A DNA stretch of 64,000 bases from Microglena sp. YARC. Taxonomy: Eukaryota > Chlorophyta > Chlorophyceae > Chlamydomonadales > Chlamydomonadaceae. Both the position numbers and the translations under genes were made by a program. Location: NCBI GenBank assembly GCA_022414725.1, contig CM039462.1, positions 61,195,311 to 61,259,310 on the forward strand, read 5' to 3'. A model generated the notes under the pieces. That model had not been told where the DNA came from, did not search any database, and saw nothing but the letters and a program-made list of their open reading frames with translations. This document shows positions 1 through 12,861 of the stretch, piece by piece. Position 1 is the first letter of the stretch. The number at the start of each line of letters is the position of its first letter.

Positions 1-1290
1 AGTTGGTCGGACATCGAGGTCTCAACCCTCCCCTGGTAGCTTCCTCATCGACCAAGTAACGCCTCAGCAGGCAGGGGAATTCGTAAATGGAAATCATGTG
101 TGTAAGTACATAGTCGTGAAAGGAATTGCAACTTTGTACTGCTGCAGCTGCGCTATATTATTGCAAAAATTGAATGAAAACTACAATCCAAGACCTATTT
201 TACTTGAAAATTACTTTATTGTTTTTTGATTTTTCTTAAAAGGCAGGTGGGGCGGATTTCAAAATCAAATTGAGGCAAAATTACCATGATTGATTTAATT
301 ACATTCTTTTGATTGCTTTAAATACTTTTCTTGATTTGATTTGACTATTTCCAAAAATGCAGTTGGGGGATTTCATCAAAATGGAGCTCCGTAAACTACC
401 ATGAGGTTCGAAAAACACGCTGTGATGTGATGAAAAGGGGAGCGAGATAAAGGTATGCACCAGAGCAAGTTTTAGGGGGGGTGGGGGGTAGGGGGGGGGG
501 GGGGGGGGGGGGGGGGGGAGGGGGGGGGGGGGGGGGGTAAAAACACACTTTTTGTAAACTTTATTTTCCCCCCCTTCTTTTGTATGAAACTTCCACAATT
601 CGCAACTCCCATTCTGAATCGGACACCAATATATTGAACATGCGGTCCAAAAATCTGTCTTCTGCCCCCCCGCCCCCCCCCCCCCCCTTGCACCAGAGCT
701 TGTTTTTCAAGCTACCAGTAGCGATCGCCTCCTGGGAACTATTGTTTTTGCCAAACTTTCCCCCTACCATGAGACTCTAATCTTGGCTCCTCCCCCCGAT
801 CCCCCGGGCCGGCTCTTCGTGTGGCCGCCTACCCAATTTGCTACCAGGATGAAAAGGAAGGGGGATAAAGCTTTGGGGGCAGCAATTGCGGAGCCCCCCT
901 TCTGGGGCTTCCGCCAGGGTCACGGCTTTGTCCGGTGTTGTTTTTGTATGTTTGTTTGGTTGTCCGTCATGTTATCTCATCATCCCTGGGGCCTGGTAAA
1001 CTTTCTCACCACCTTCCAATCCTCGTACAGCACTAACATCGCCGCCAATTTTGAACCCACTCTCCGCCATTTTTCTGCGTCACTTCACACGACCCTGGAA
1101 ATCGAGCTTTCTTTTGTCAGTGCTTTTTCTTTTTAAGCCCTCCCTATACGGTTGGGCAAGTCCTTTAAGCCTATTTGGCCTCCCCCTGGACTGTAACATA
1201 CATAACATTTTGTCAGTGCTTCTCTTTTCAGATCTGATCAGCCAAATGGTGTAAGCATCCAATCAAAAAGAGTGCTATATAGCTAGGGAA
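1..1290. other. Gene-free stretch with G/C homopolymers
   Basis: I see no convincing gene here. There is a near-pure G tract at about 477-537 and a C tract at about 665-690. The open frames across them are proline or glycine artefacts. A copy of a dispersed repeat also found at 20.2 and 27.6 kb lies at about 696-860, and a short dispersed repeat (see 13185-13262) lies at about 1120-1205. The missing first exon of the taxilin gene could be here or upstream of the window, but I could not identify it. Confidence 0.6.
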
Positions 1291-1480
1291 CGGCATATCA
1301 TATGATGTTGACCAAAGACGAGTTATGATATACATAAATGATATCATACAAAAGTAACATTTGATTTAATATCAAACAATATGATACCCGCTCTGAAAAA
1401 TAAGCCCCAGGCCAAAGCTACCTAGTCAGACCGCCGGCATCATATGATGTCATATGATGACATGATATCATATGATATCA
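1291..1480. repeat. AT-rich inverted-repeat element (MITE-like), copy 1
   Basis: Both ends are rich in overlapping palindromes of the type ATATCATATGAT. The same element occurs inverted at about 22290-22432, sharing the block around GATGCTGACCAAAGGCGAG and the block CTAGTCAGACTGCC. No ORF is present. The structure suggests a small non-autonomous DNA transposon. The target-site duplication is not clear. Confidence 0.6.
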
Positions 1481-1482
1481 CT

Positions 1483-2742
1483 CATTGCCGACCCCTAAAA
1501 AATTACCGACCCCTAAAATTGCCGACGCCCTAAAAAATATTTGCCAGCCCTAAAATTGCCGACCCTACAAAGATTGCCGAACCCTAAAAATATTTGCCCG
1601 GCCCCTACAAATATTTGCCGGCCCCTAAAATTGCCGACCCCTAAAAAATTGCCGACCCCTAAAATATTTGCCGACCTAATAAAATATTTGCCGACCTAAA
1701 AATTGCCGACCCCCTCGACGGACAAAAATATTTGCCGGCCCCTAAATTGCCGACACCCTTAAAAATTTAAAAAATTTGCCGACCCCTATAAAAATATTTG
1801 CCGACCCCTAATATTTGCCGACCCCTAAAAAATTGCCCTACCGACCCCTAAAAATATTTGCCAGCCCTAAAAAATTGCCGACCCCTAAAAAATTGCCGAC
1901 CCTAAAAATATTTGCCGACCCCTACTAAAAAATGCCGACCCCTACAAATATTTGCCGGCCCCTAAAATTGGCCGACCCCTAAAAAATTGCTGTCCCCTAA
2001 ATTTTTTTTTGCCGACCCTAAAATTGCCGGACCCCCTCAACTATTACCCCTAAAAACTATTTGCCGGCCCTCCCTAAAAATATTCTGCCGACCCTATAAC
2101 CCCCTCAAAAATAATTCCGCCGACCCCTAAAATATTTGCCGACCCCTAAAATTGCCGACCCCTAAAAAAATTCGTAAATCTATTGCCGACCCTAAAATTG
2201 CCGACCCCTTAAAAATTCGCCGACCCCTAAAAAGATTGCCGACCGCCTAAATATTTGCCGACCCTAAAATTGCCGACCCTAAAAATTGCCGACCCCTCAA
2301 AAATATTTGCCGGCCCCTAAAAAATTGCTGGACCCCTAAAAATATTTGCAGACCCTAAAATTGCCGACTCCTAAAAATTGCCGACCCCTAAAATATTTGG
2401 ACCCCCTAAAATTGCCGAACCCTTAAGAAATTGCTGACCCCTAATAAATATTTGTCGGCCCCTAAAATTGCCGACCCTAAAAATATTTGCCAGCCCCTAA
2501 AAATCGCCGACCCCTAAAAAATTGCCGGACCCCTAAAATATTTGCCGACCCTAAAATTGCCCGACCCCTAAAAAATTGCTGACCCCTAAAAATATTTGCC
2601 GGCCCCTAAAATTGCGCGACCCCTAAAAAATTGCTTGACCCCTAAAAATATTTTGGCCGGCCCCTAAAAATTGCCGACCCCTAAAAATATTTTGCCGACC
2701 CTAAAATTGCCGACCCCTAAAAAATTGCCGACCCCTAAAAAA
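1483..2742. repeat. Minisatellite built on ATTGCCGACCCCTAAAA
   Basis: About 1.26 kb consists of alternating variants of an 17-20-bp unit, either ATTGCCGACCCCTAAAA or TATTTGCCGGCCCCTAAAA, with many single-base changes and slippage in the A and C runs. The reverse complement contains TTTTAGGGG. That resembles the TTTTAGGG telomere repeat of some green algae, but here it is always separated by a TCGGCAAT-type spacer. Confidence 0.95.
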
Positions 2743-2779
2743 AAAGAAGGTAGGAAGCAAACAGTGACTATGAGAAGTG

Positions 2780-3125
2780 CTTTTCTTTTCAGATGCGAGC
2801 AGCAGCTTCTAGGCAGCTCCCTTGACTGGCTGTTCATCTGAACTTGACTCTACTTAGTGCACCTTCGTCGCATGAAGAGTCCCTACCACCTGGAGGGTGA
2901 ACACTTACTATGATCTGCCATGGTGGCCTTTCCCCAGCTGCAACGTATGGGAGGGTCCCCCAATAACACCACGCCCCTCTAGACGTTTATCTTTGTTTTT
3001 AGTGTGCACCTTGAAGCTGATTCCAAGCAGGTGATTTCATAACCTATGATGCAGATCGATGTAGCCCACAGCGGCTCAGGGAGCTGTACGGAAGCTGCCA
3101 TGAAGTCTGCGGAAAAGAAAAAGCC
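2780..3125. repeat. Long-TIR MITE family (CTTTTC...CTAGGCAGCTCCCT), copy 1
   Basis: The left end reads CTTTTCTTTTCAGATGCGAG and continues into a block ending CTAGGCAGCTCCCT. The right end is the approximate reverse complement, through CTCAGGGAGCTGTACGGAAG to GAAAAGAAAAAG. Related elements lie at 28114-28316 and 47654-47855, with a fragment near 11475-11540. No ORF is present. Confidence 0.65.
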
Positions 3126-3184
3126 CTAGTTTATTTTAGAAGACTCAATGAACCTGGAAATCTTATCTTCCCATTCAACTTCCC

Positions 3185-3730
3185 CCACCCTACCCCCGTC
3201 CCCGCTCCCAGCCCTGCCCGCTGTCCTCCAGCCCAATCCCCAAACGGACCCCTTTTCCCATTAACATTAACATAAACACACACTCAAACACAAACACAAA
3301 CACAAACAAGGGCACTGCCTTTCTCAACTCTAACCCTATCAGTGCAAAGTGAGCCCAAGAAGGCCATCCCCCCCTCCCTCCCCTCTCCCCAACCCCCTCC
3401 CCATCCTCCCTCCCCCATCCCCCGCCCGCATCCTCCCCACCCACATTTTCCAACCTCCACCTCTCACCCCCACCTCCCACCCCAAAACCCAAATCCGCCT
3501 CCCACCTCTCCACCCCCCACCCACTCCCTAACCCCTCAGTACAAACTATAACCACAATCCCCCCCCCCCCCTCCCCCCACATAGACACACACACACCACA
3601 CACACACACATACCATCCACAACACACACACACGCACAACACACACACACACACACACCACACACACACACACACCGACACACCACACACACTACACACA
3701 CACACTCTACACACACACACCACCACAACG
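3185..3730. repeat. C-rich and (CA)n low-complexity intron or upstream DNA
   Basis: Long CCCTCCC/CCCACC tracts and a (CA)n run at about 3585-3725 generate spurious open frames on both strands. At about 3335-3375 a decayed copy of the taxilin junction (TATCAGTGCAAAGTGAGC, then CCAAGAAGGCC) can be recognised. Confidence 0.8.
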
Positions 3731-4553
3731 CACCACAACATCCCTCAGTACAAACCAGAGCTGAAGGAGGCCACACAACTGAAAAGACAAGCTAGAGGAA
3801 TTGTGCCGAGTCTTGCAACGAGAAAAATGCAGATACAAGCCCTCCAGTCACTCTCACCCCACTCCTCCACCACCAAAAAGCCCAAATCGCCTCCAACCTC
3901 CACCTTCTTCACCTCCCACCCCCACCTCCCACCGCCCCACCTCTCATACTCAAACCCCAAACCCTAACCCCTCCAGTACAAACTGAGCTGAAGAAGGCCA
4001 ACGTTTGCATTTTAAAGAAAACCTTGTGGAATGTGTGCCGAGTCTTGGAACGAGAAAACCGCAGATACAGGCCTCCCAGTCACTGTCCCACACCCCACCT
4101 CCCACCCCCACCTCTCAAACTCCAACTCCAAACCCCAAACCCTACCCCCTCAGTAACACTGAGCTGAAGAAGGCCAACACACTGGAAGACACGCTCGAGG
4201 AATTGTGCGAGTCTTGCAGCAAGAAAACTGCAGAGACAAGCCCTGCCAGTACTCTCACCCCCTGTCGCACCCTCGCACCCCCACCTCCCACCCCCACCTC
4301 TCAGCTCCAACCCCAACCCTAATTCCCTCAGTACAAACTGAGGGCTGAAGAAAGGCCAACACCCTGGAAGACACGCTGAAATTGAGCCGAGTCTTGCAGC
4401 AAGAAAACTGCCAGAGACAAAGCCCTCCCAGTCACTCCCCAAACGCTCCCACCTCCCACCCCAAAACCCAAATCGCCTCAAACCCTTTACCTTCTCACCT
4501 CCCACCCCCACCTCTGTTTTTCAACTCCAAACCCCAACCCTAACCTCTTCAAG
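3330..4553 (+). repeat. Decayed upstream copies of taxilin exon at 4554 (3' splice site + exon start)
   Basis: Copies start at about 3335, 3748, 3975, 4150 and 4330. Each has a pyrimidine-rich CCCTCAG acceptor, then TACAAACTGAGCTGAAG, and most continue to the part coding LEELCRVLQREN. Each breaks off into C-rich DNA (CACTCTCACCCC) instead of continuing through the exon. Frameshifts and substitutions make them unusable as coding exons. The intact copy is the last one, beginning at 4554. Confidence 0.85.
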
Positions 4554-5064
4554 TACAAACTGAACTGAAGAAGGCCAACGCATTGAAAGACAAGCTAGAG
4601 GAATTGTGCCGAGTCTTGCAACGAGAAAACCGCGAGGTGCTAGAAGAAGCGCGCAGGCGCAGCGAGGAAGATGTGAAGCAGAGGCAGGCCCTGCAGCTTA
4701 AATTCAGCCAAGCTATTGAGGTGGGGGCAAAGAATGGTGGTGATAGTGGTGGTGGTGGTGGTGGGCAAAGGACAGAGGGGTGGAGGGGGGTGTGTGGGGG
4801 GGTAATTGTGCTGAGTCTCGCAACAAGAATTGCTGCAAAAATCAGCCAAGCTATTTAGGTACGGGCAAATAATAGTGGTGGTGGTGGTGTGGTGATGGTG
4901 GGCTAAGGACAAAGGGAGGGAGGGAGGGGGGGGGGGGTAATTGTGCTGAGTCTTGCAACAAGGAAACCGTGAGGTGCTAGAAAAGCGTGCAAGCGCAGCA
5001 AGCCCTGCAGCTTAAATTCAGCCACGCTATTGAGGTGTGGGTAAATAATGGTGGTGGGTGGTGT

Positions 5065-5096
<32 letters not shown>

Positions 5097-5489
5097 GCGG
5101 GGTTGGGTGAATGAGAGCTCCCTGATCACTGCATCCTTACTATACGTGTAGGGATGATTTAAATTTGGGTCTTCTAGTTAGTAGTTCGTATTTCACTTTT
5201 TCAGGCCAAATTTTTGAGCTTTCTCAGAATTCTCGATTCTCGGGCCAAAATATCAGAATTCTCGGGCCCAATTCTCAAGTCGAGGTACAAACTACGAAGT
5301 GTTTAAAAAACCCTAATCCAAATCATCCGCTAAATGGCTGTAAACACCGCATTAACGTCCAGTTTTCTTAATCCTTCTTTATATTTCTGATGTTGCCCCC
5401 CTGGCGGCTATCAGGACGAGAAGTCAGACATGGATAGCCAGCAAGAGGAGATGAACAAACGTGTGGGAGTGGAATTACCAAACATGTTC

Positions 5490-5547
<58 letters not shown>

Positions 5548-8500
5548 TAAATATAAATATATACCTTTTTTTCTTCTTCTGTGTCATCGCCTAAATGGAC
5601 TGGCCCAACCATGATATCAGGAGGGTCTAAAACGGGAAAAACACAGATGAACTGAACCCCAAACAACCATTTTCCTGCGCCATCAGGACGTGAACTCAAA
5701 GATGGATAGCCAGCAAGAGGAGTGGAACACACATGTGACTGATAATGAATGCGCTGTGTTCTGTTGTTTGCAGTCCACAAGTAGCCAAATAGCCTAAATA
5801 AACTTTCTCAACCATGATATCAGGAGGGTCTACAACGTGGAAAACACAGACGAACTGAACCTCAAACAATCATTTTTCTGCGCCATCAGGACGTGAACTC
5901 TAAGATGGATAGCCAGCAAGAAGAGAGGAACAAACATGTGACGGAGAATGACTCACTGTGTATGTTGTTGCAGTCAACAAGTAGCCAAATAGCCTAATTT
6001 ACACTTTCTCTCGACCATGAATATAAGGAGAGTCTAAAACAGGGAAAACGCAGATGAACTGGACAAAACAACTAAGCCCTAAACCTTCAAAATCGTTTTT
6101 TGCGCCATCAGGATGTGAACACTAAGATGGATAGCCAGCAAGAAGAGAGGAACAAACATGTGACGGAGAATGACGCTCTGAGGGAGAAGCTGAATGATGT
6201 TCTGAAGCAGTTCGATGCATTCAACCAAATGGTGAGTGCCTGGGGCTGGAGGTGTGGAGTGGTGTAGGGTGCCAAGTGGTATATGGGGAGTGGATGTGTG
6301 TGTGGTGGGTGGATGTGTATAGGGTGAGTGGATGTGTATAGGATCTGTAAATGGTATATGGTGAGAGCCTGGGGCTCGAGGTGTGGAGTGGTATAGGGTG
6401 CCAAGTGGTATATGGGGAGTGGATGTGTATAGGATGTGTATATGGTAAATGGTTAGTGCCTGGGACTGGAGGTGTGGATGTGTACGTGGGGAGAGCCTGT
6501 GACTGGAGGTATGGAGGGGGTATAGGGTGCCAGGTGGTACATGGGGAGAGCCTGTGACTGGGGGTATGGAGGGGGTATAGGGTGCCAAGTGGTAAAGGGA
6601 AGTGGATGTGTATGTGGTGAGCGGATGTGTAAAGGGTGAGTGGATGTGTATGGTGAGAGCCTGGGACTGGAGGTGTGGATGTGGAATAGGGTGCCAAGTG
6701 GTATACGGGGAGAGCCTGTGACTGGAGGTATGGAGGGGGTATAGGGTGCCAAGTGGTAAAGGGGACCTTCTCCCCGCACCTCTTCAACTCCAACTCTACC
6801 CCCCATCCCCCTACCCCTACATACCCCCCCCCCCCCCACACACACACACACACACACAGACACCTCACACACACACAGACACTCACACACACACACACAC
6901 CACCCTCCAATACCCCCCCACCCCCACCTCCACCCCACCCCACCCCACCCCACCCACCCACACACACACGCACACACACGCCCCCACCCCCAGCCCACCC
7001 CCCCACACGCACACACGCACACACACCCTCTTCCCCTACCTACTCGCCTCCCCCCTCCCCCCCCCCCACACACACCACCACACACACACACACCTTCCTA
7101 CCATTCTCTTGTGCCTACATTTCCAAAAAGAAGGACCTGGAGGTTCAGCTGGCCAACTCCCTCCTCTCCCCCTCCCCCACCCACCCACCCACCCCCACAC
7201 ACACACTCCTACCCATTCACTTGTGCCTTCAGATCCAAAAGAAGGACCTGGAGGTTCAGCTGGCCAACGCCCTCCTCTCCACCAACTCCCACCCACCCAC
7301 CCATCCCAACCCATCCCAACCCAACCCAACCCAACCCAACCACCCCCACCCTCCTACCCATTTACTTGTGTCTAAAGCTCCAAAAGAAGGACCTGGAGGT
7401 TCAGCTGGCCAACGCCCTCTCTCTCCCTCCCCCCCCCCCCCCCACACACCACACTCTACCCATTCACTTGTGCCTTCAGATCCAAAAGAAGGACCTGGAG
7501 GTTCAAGCTGGCCAACGCCCTCCTCTCCCTCTCCCCCCCCACCCGGACCCCACCCCCACACACACCCTCCTACCCATTCACTTGTGTCTTCAGCTCCAAA
7601 AGAAGGACCTGGAGGTTCAGCTGGCCAACGCCAAGTTTGAGCAGCAACAGCAGATCAACGAACAGCTTGGCATGAAAGCTGAACTGCTGATGCAGCAGAA
7701 CGAGACTTTGTTGAAAGTGACGCAGGTGGGTGAATGTGGCTTGGGTGTGTGGGTGTTTGGGGGGGGGGGGGGGGGGGTAGGAGGCTAAGTGGCTCTTGGT
7801 GCATTGGGCGGAGAAGCAGCAGCGGATCAATGGACACGGTATGAAGCTGAACTGCTGATGCAGAGAAATGAAACGTTGTTGGAAGTGACGCAGGTGGGTG
7901 GATGTGTGTTCGTGTGGGTTGGTGGGTGGAGTGTAACAGGCTAAGTGGCTCTTGGTGCATTGGGCGGAGAAGCAGCAGCGGATCAATGGACAAGGGATGA
8001 AAGCTGAACTGCTGATGCAGCAGAATTAGGTGTTGTTGAAAGTGACGCAGGTGGGTGGATGGAGGTTGGGTGAGAGACTGATCCATAAGTGGATCTCTAC
8101 ACATGCTTCCACTAAGGCATTTCAGTTTAAATTCGAATTCAAATTCAAATCCGGTGTTTCTCAAGCTTGACTGCTGTAGGAGGAAGATCGATAAGTTGAT
8201 TACTGCACATGCTTCCACCTACAAGTTTCAGTCGAAATTCAAATTCAAATTCAAATCCGGTGTTTCTCAAGCCTTGACTGTACTGGTGTTTGACCCCAGG
8301 GAAAGCGAACGGGCAGGGGCCCTCATCCTCACACCTCGAAATAAGGTGTAGTATTTATTCATTGATTTATTGATTTAAACTTGACTGCTGCATGAGAAAT
8401 CAGCAGAGCTGGGTGGCTTTGTTGTGCTGAAGGATGAAAAGCCATGTAACAATCCAAGCCAAGCCAAGTAAGGGCATGCTGTGGCAAAACAACCAGCCTT

Positions 8501-11500
8501 CTTTCAGGATTAGACTCCTGGCGGCTTAAAAAGCATGTAACAACCCAATCCAATCTAATTCAAGTGAAGACAAGCCAAGCAAGGCAGCAAGGGCATTCTG
8601 TGGCAACTCAGTCAGCCTTCTTACAGGATTAAACTCCAGGCGGCTAAAAAAAAAGGGGGAAATCCTATCCAATGCAATCCTACTCTTTTGTAGGAGTGGC
8701 AACGCCATTCGAACTGAATCCTTGGTGCCGCTAGTTTGTGTAGGGAGACCCACCTCCTGGGGTGAAATACCTTTCACAACTTCAAAAAAATCCAATCCAA
8801 TGCAATCCAATCCTTGACCGCTGCAATGGAATCCAGCGGAGATTGGTGGCTTTGTTGCGCTGAAGGATGAAAACCCATGTCAAAATCCAATTCAATTCAA
8901 CCCAAGCAAGGTCACAAGGGTTTGCTGTGGCCAGTAACCAGCCTTCTTTTAGGGTGATATTCCAGGCGGCTGAAATCATATGTAACAATCCAGTCCAAGC
9001 CTTGACTGCTGCAGGAATATCCAGCGGAGATTGGTGGCTTTTTTGCGCTGAAGGATGAAACCCCATGTCAAAATCCAATTCAATTCAATCCAAGCAAGGT
9101 CACAACGGTATGCTGTGGCAAATAACCAGCCTTCTTTTATAATGATATTCCAGGGGGCTGACAGCATATGTAACAATCCAATCCAATCCTTGACTGCTGC
9201 AGGAGAATCCAGCGGAGCTGGGTGGCTTTGTGGCTCTGAAGGATGGAAAACCATGTAACAATCCAATCCAATCCAATCCAATCCAAGCAAGGTTACAAGG
9301 CATGCTGTGGCAACACAGCCAACCTTCTCACAGGATTTTATTCCAGGTATCTAAAAGCATATGTAACAATCCAATTCAATCCAATCCAATCCAATCCAAT
9401 CCAAGCAAGGTTACAAGGCATGCTGTAGCAACTCAACCAACCTTCTCACAGGATTATATTCCAGGCAGCTAAAAACATATGTAACAATCCAATCCAATTC
9501 TTGCCTGCTGTAGGAGAATTCTGCCGAGCTGGGTGGCTTTGTGGCGCTGAAGGACCAGAATGTGGTAAGTTCCAAAAACTAGTATTGGCATTTATTAATA
9601 AATAAGATATATAAGTATATATAATAAGTATATATAATAAGTATATATAATAAGTACATATAATTCAGGGGATGAACTGGACAAAACGTTTCCGCGAGAA
9701 CTCGTACTTTGTACTTAGTCGAGAATTTTGGCCTGGAAATCCGAGAATTCTTGACAATTTGGCCGGGGATTCTCGACAATTCTCGTAGAAGTACGAAACG
9801 TTTGTCCAGTTCATCTCCTGAATTGCTATAATACTTATAAATGGCATTGTGGTAGCTCCTGCTGTATTTGGGATCAGAATGTGGTGAATACCAAGAACCG
9901 CTGTTGATAATGATAACGCCTGGTGGGGCGTGGTGTTAAGGGAGTCCTGTCTTACGCTGGTAGGGAACGAGCTGCTAGTCCTGCTAAAAGGTAATGATAA
10001 CGCCTGGTGGGGCGTGGTGTTAAGGGAGCCCGTCGTACGCGGGTGGGGAGCGGTCTCCTACCTCAACTGGACAAGCTATCATCGCGGTTGACGACGACCT
10101 GCAACGCCAAGAGCGACCGAAGGGGGAGTCGAACCCCCGACTCTTCATTCCTTAGCGATCTGGTCCACCACTAGACCATTGTAAATCACTGAAAGAGGCG
10201 AACCGCTGTTGACACTTATAAGCACCCTTTGTTTTGTTGTTGCTCCTGGCTATTTTGGAATTATAATTTGGTGTGGACCAAAAAACGTAATTGACATTCG
10301 TTGACTTTTATAGATACATTCAAATGTAATTTTGGTAGCTCCGGGTTTGTTTGGGGTCAGAATGTGGTGCATACACAAAAAGGTTATTGGCATTTATTAG
10401 CACCTTTCGTTTTGTTGTATTGACATTTATTAGCGCCTGGTTAATTTGGGGTCAGAATGTGGTGGGGACCAAAACTCGTTATTGGCAATTTATTATCACA
10501 TTTTTATTTTTGTTCCGGGTTATTTGGGGTCAGAATGGTGGTGGGTGCCAAAACTCGTTATTGGCATTATTAGCACCTTTTGTTTTGCTGTAACTTCTGG
10601 CTAATTCAGGATCAGAATTTGATGTGGACGAAAAAATGTGGTTGGCATCCTTTGACATGTGTAAATACTTTCACATGTCAGTTCGGTAGCTCCGGGTTGA
10701 TTTGGGGTCAGCATGTGTGGTAGGGTACCGAAAAACTGATTTGACATTTGTTGACATGTTTTAGTACTTCCAAATGTTTTAGTACTTCCGAGTGTTTTAG
10801 TACTTCCAAATGTTTTAGTACTTCCGAGTGTTTTAGTACTTCCAAATGTTTTAGTACTTCCAAATGTCATTTCGGTAGCTCCGACTTTGTTTGGGGTCAG
10901 AATGAGGTGGGGACCAAAGCATTTATTATCACTTAATTGTTTGGGTAGCTCCTGGTTAACTCGGGACCAGTGGGTACAATGCAGACGTAACTGACAAGTG
11001 CACGTTTCAAGGACCCCCCCTGGTAATTTCCGTACTTCACTCCAATGCACATATCAGTGTGCTCCCTGGCCCTATTGACACGGAATGTGTAGCTTCACCT
11101 CATGAAGAACATCACCAGGGATTTTTGTTTCAAATAAAAAAGAGGAAATCTGATTCCTTTTTTCCTTTCCCCCCCCTCCTTTTTTCCCTCCAAAACAGGA
11201 TCCTTATTCCGATTTGGGTCGATTTGGGTCATTTTTAGTAAATTTCAGTAAAAAAAAAGCTTTTTATTTTTATGTTTCTTATTCCGGCAATTTTGGCAAA
11301 AACGGGGTCTAGTATTCCAATCGGAATGTATTCCAAACAACTATCGTCGCACAGTAGTGGATTTCACCAAATTTTGTTTTGTCTGGACATTGGTAGGCAG
11401 GCGGAGGGGATGTTGATGTTGCTGCCAAAGATGGCAAGTCTTTAGACTGTCTAAACTGCTCCCTGGCCACTGTTGACCAACTGCGTGCTCAGACCAGTGG

Positions 11501-12824
11501 CTGGCTGGCTCAGGGAGCTGCCAAGAAGCTACTGAAATGGCCAAACATTCTGCTATCTGACGCCCGCAAAAGGTAATGACAACGCCTGGGGGGGCGTGGT
11601 GTTAAGGGAGCCCGTCGTACGCGGGTGGGGAGCGGTCTCCTACCTCAACTGGACAAGCTACCATCGCGGTTGACGACCACCTGCAACGCCAAGAGCGACC
11701 GAAGGGGGAGTCGAACCCCCGACTCTTCATTCTTAAGCGATCTGGTCTACCACTAGACCATTGTAAATCACTGAAAGAGGCTTGACGCCCGCAAAGGACA
11801 AGCCAGAGCTATCCTCCTGGCCGAGAATGGTCATGCATGCAGTCATGCATGGGGTGGATCAAAGCTGCAGCTCTCCTGCTCAAAATCCAGAGGCTGAAGG
11901 TTGTAAGGTGCTAAGGAGGTCAGTGGTATCTGGAAGCTCCAGTGAATCGCAAGCTAGAGAGTGAGCACGCAGTTGGTCAAAACATATGTGGATAGCGCAC
12001 GGTAGTGGATTTAACAGAATTAATTCATGCCTGGAAAGGTGTAGGCAGGCAGAGGGGGCGAAAACATACACTATCGCTGTTCAATACTTTTTCGTTTCGG
12101 CCATTGGCAACAAGAGAAGGACACAAATGTAATGATAACGCCTTGTGGGGCGTGGTATTAAGGGAGCCCCGTCTAATGGCAGTAGGGAGTGTCGTGTCGA
12201 GTTGGGTTGGGTTAGGCTGGGCTGGGCTGGGGTTGAAGTTGAGTTTTGGTTGAGTTGGTGAGTTGGGGTTGGGGTTGGGGAGAGGGTGGTTTGGTTTGGG
12301 TGGGGTGGGACCACGCCAAACATGTTGTCACGCTCCAGGCAGAGAAAATCGTCGGGTTTGTAATGATAACACCTGATAGGGCGTGGTATTAAGGGAGCCC
12401 CGTCTAACCGCAGTAAGGAAGGGGCTGCTACTTTACCTGGACAAAGCTACCATGGCACTTGACAGCGATCGCTAACACTAAATCGCACCCGTGGGGCTTC
12501 GAACCTGGCAACTTCTTCGTTATATCTAGGAGCTCAACCATTGAGCCATTCGTCGGAACAGAAGAGAAGGACATTGAGCTACCAGGCTGGTAGTATGTAG
12601 AGAAAGGCTAAGTTAGATCATATAAGCGGATGTTTGTTGACATTAGACTGACGAGCCGTCTCACCAGAATTTTGAATGTATTTGGAAAACTAATGTTATT
12701 GTGACACGATAATAATATTAATTAATATAAGTTGTTCAAACATTAATATTAGTTGCCGTTCCCTAGTAGTATAGATAGTGATCTCAATTGTTCCGGGTTG
12801 TTGCTTACCGGCCAACACAACAAA

Positions 12825-12861
<37 letters not shown>

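Noticed and set aside
1483..2742. True interstitial telomere
   Set aside because: The CCCTAAAA octamers are never contiguous; a different 8-10-bp spacer always intervenes.
6221..7640. Long ORFs on both strands (up to 295 codons)
   Set aside because: They come from C-rich and CA repeats and partial exon copies; taxilin exon phases do not use them.
9988..10200. Possible tRNA gene on the minus strand (A and B boxes)
   Set aside because: The tRNA-like head continues into a SINE body and tail and is flanked by a target duplication; the same head recurs at 11571-11782. It is a SINE, not a functional tRNA gene.
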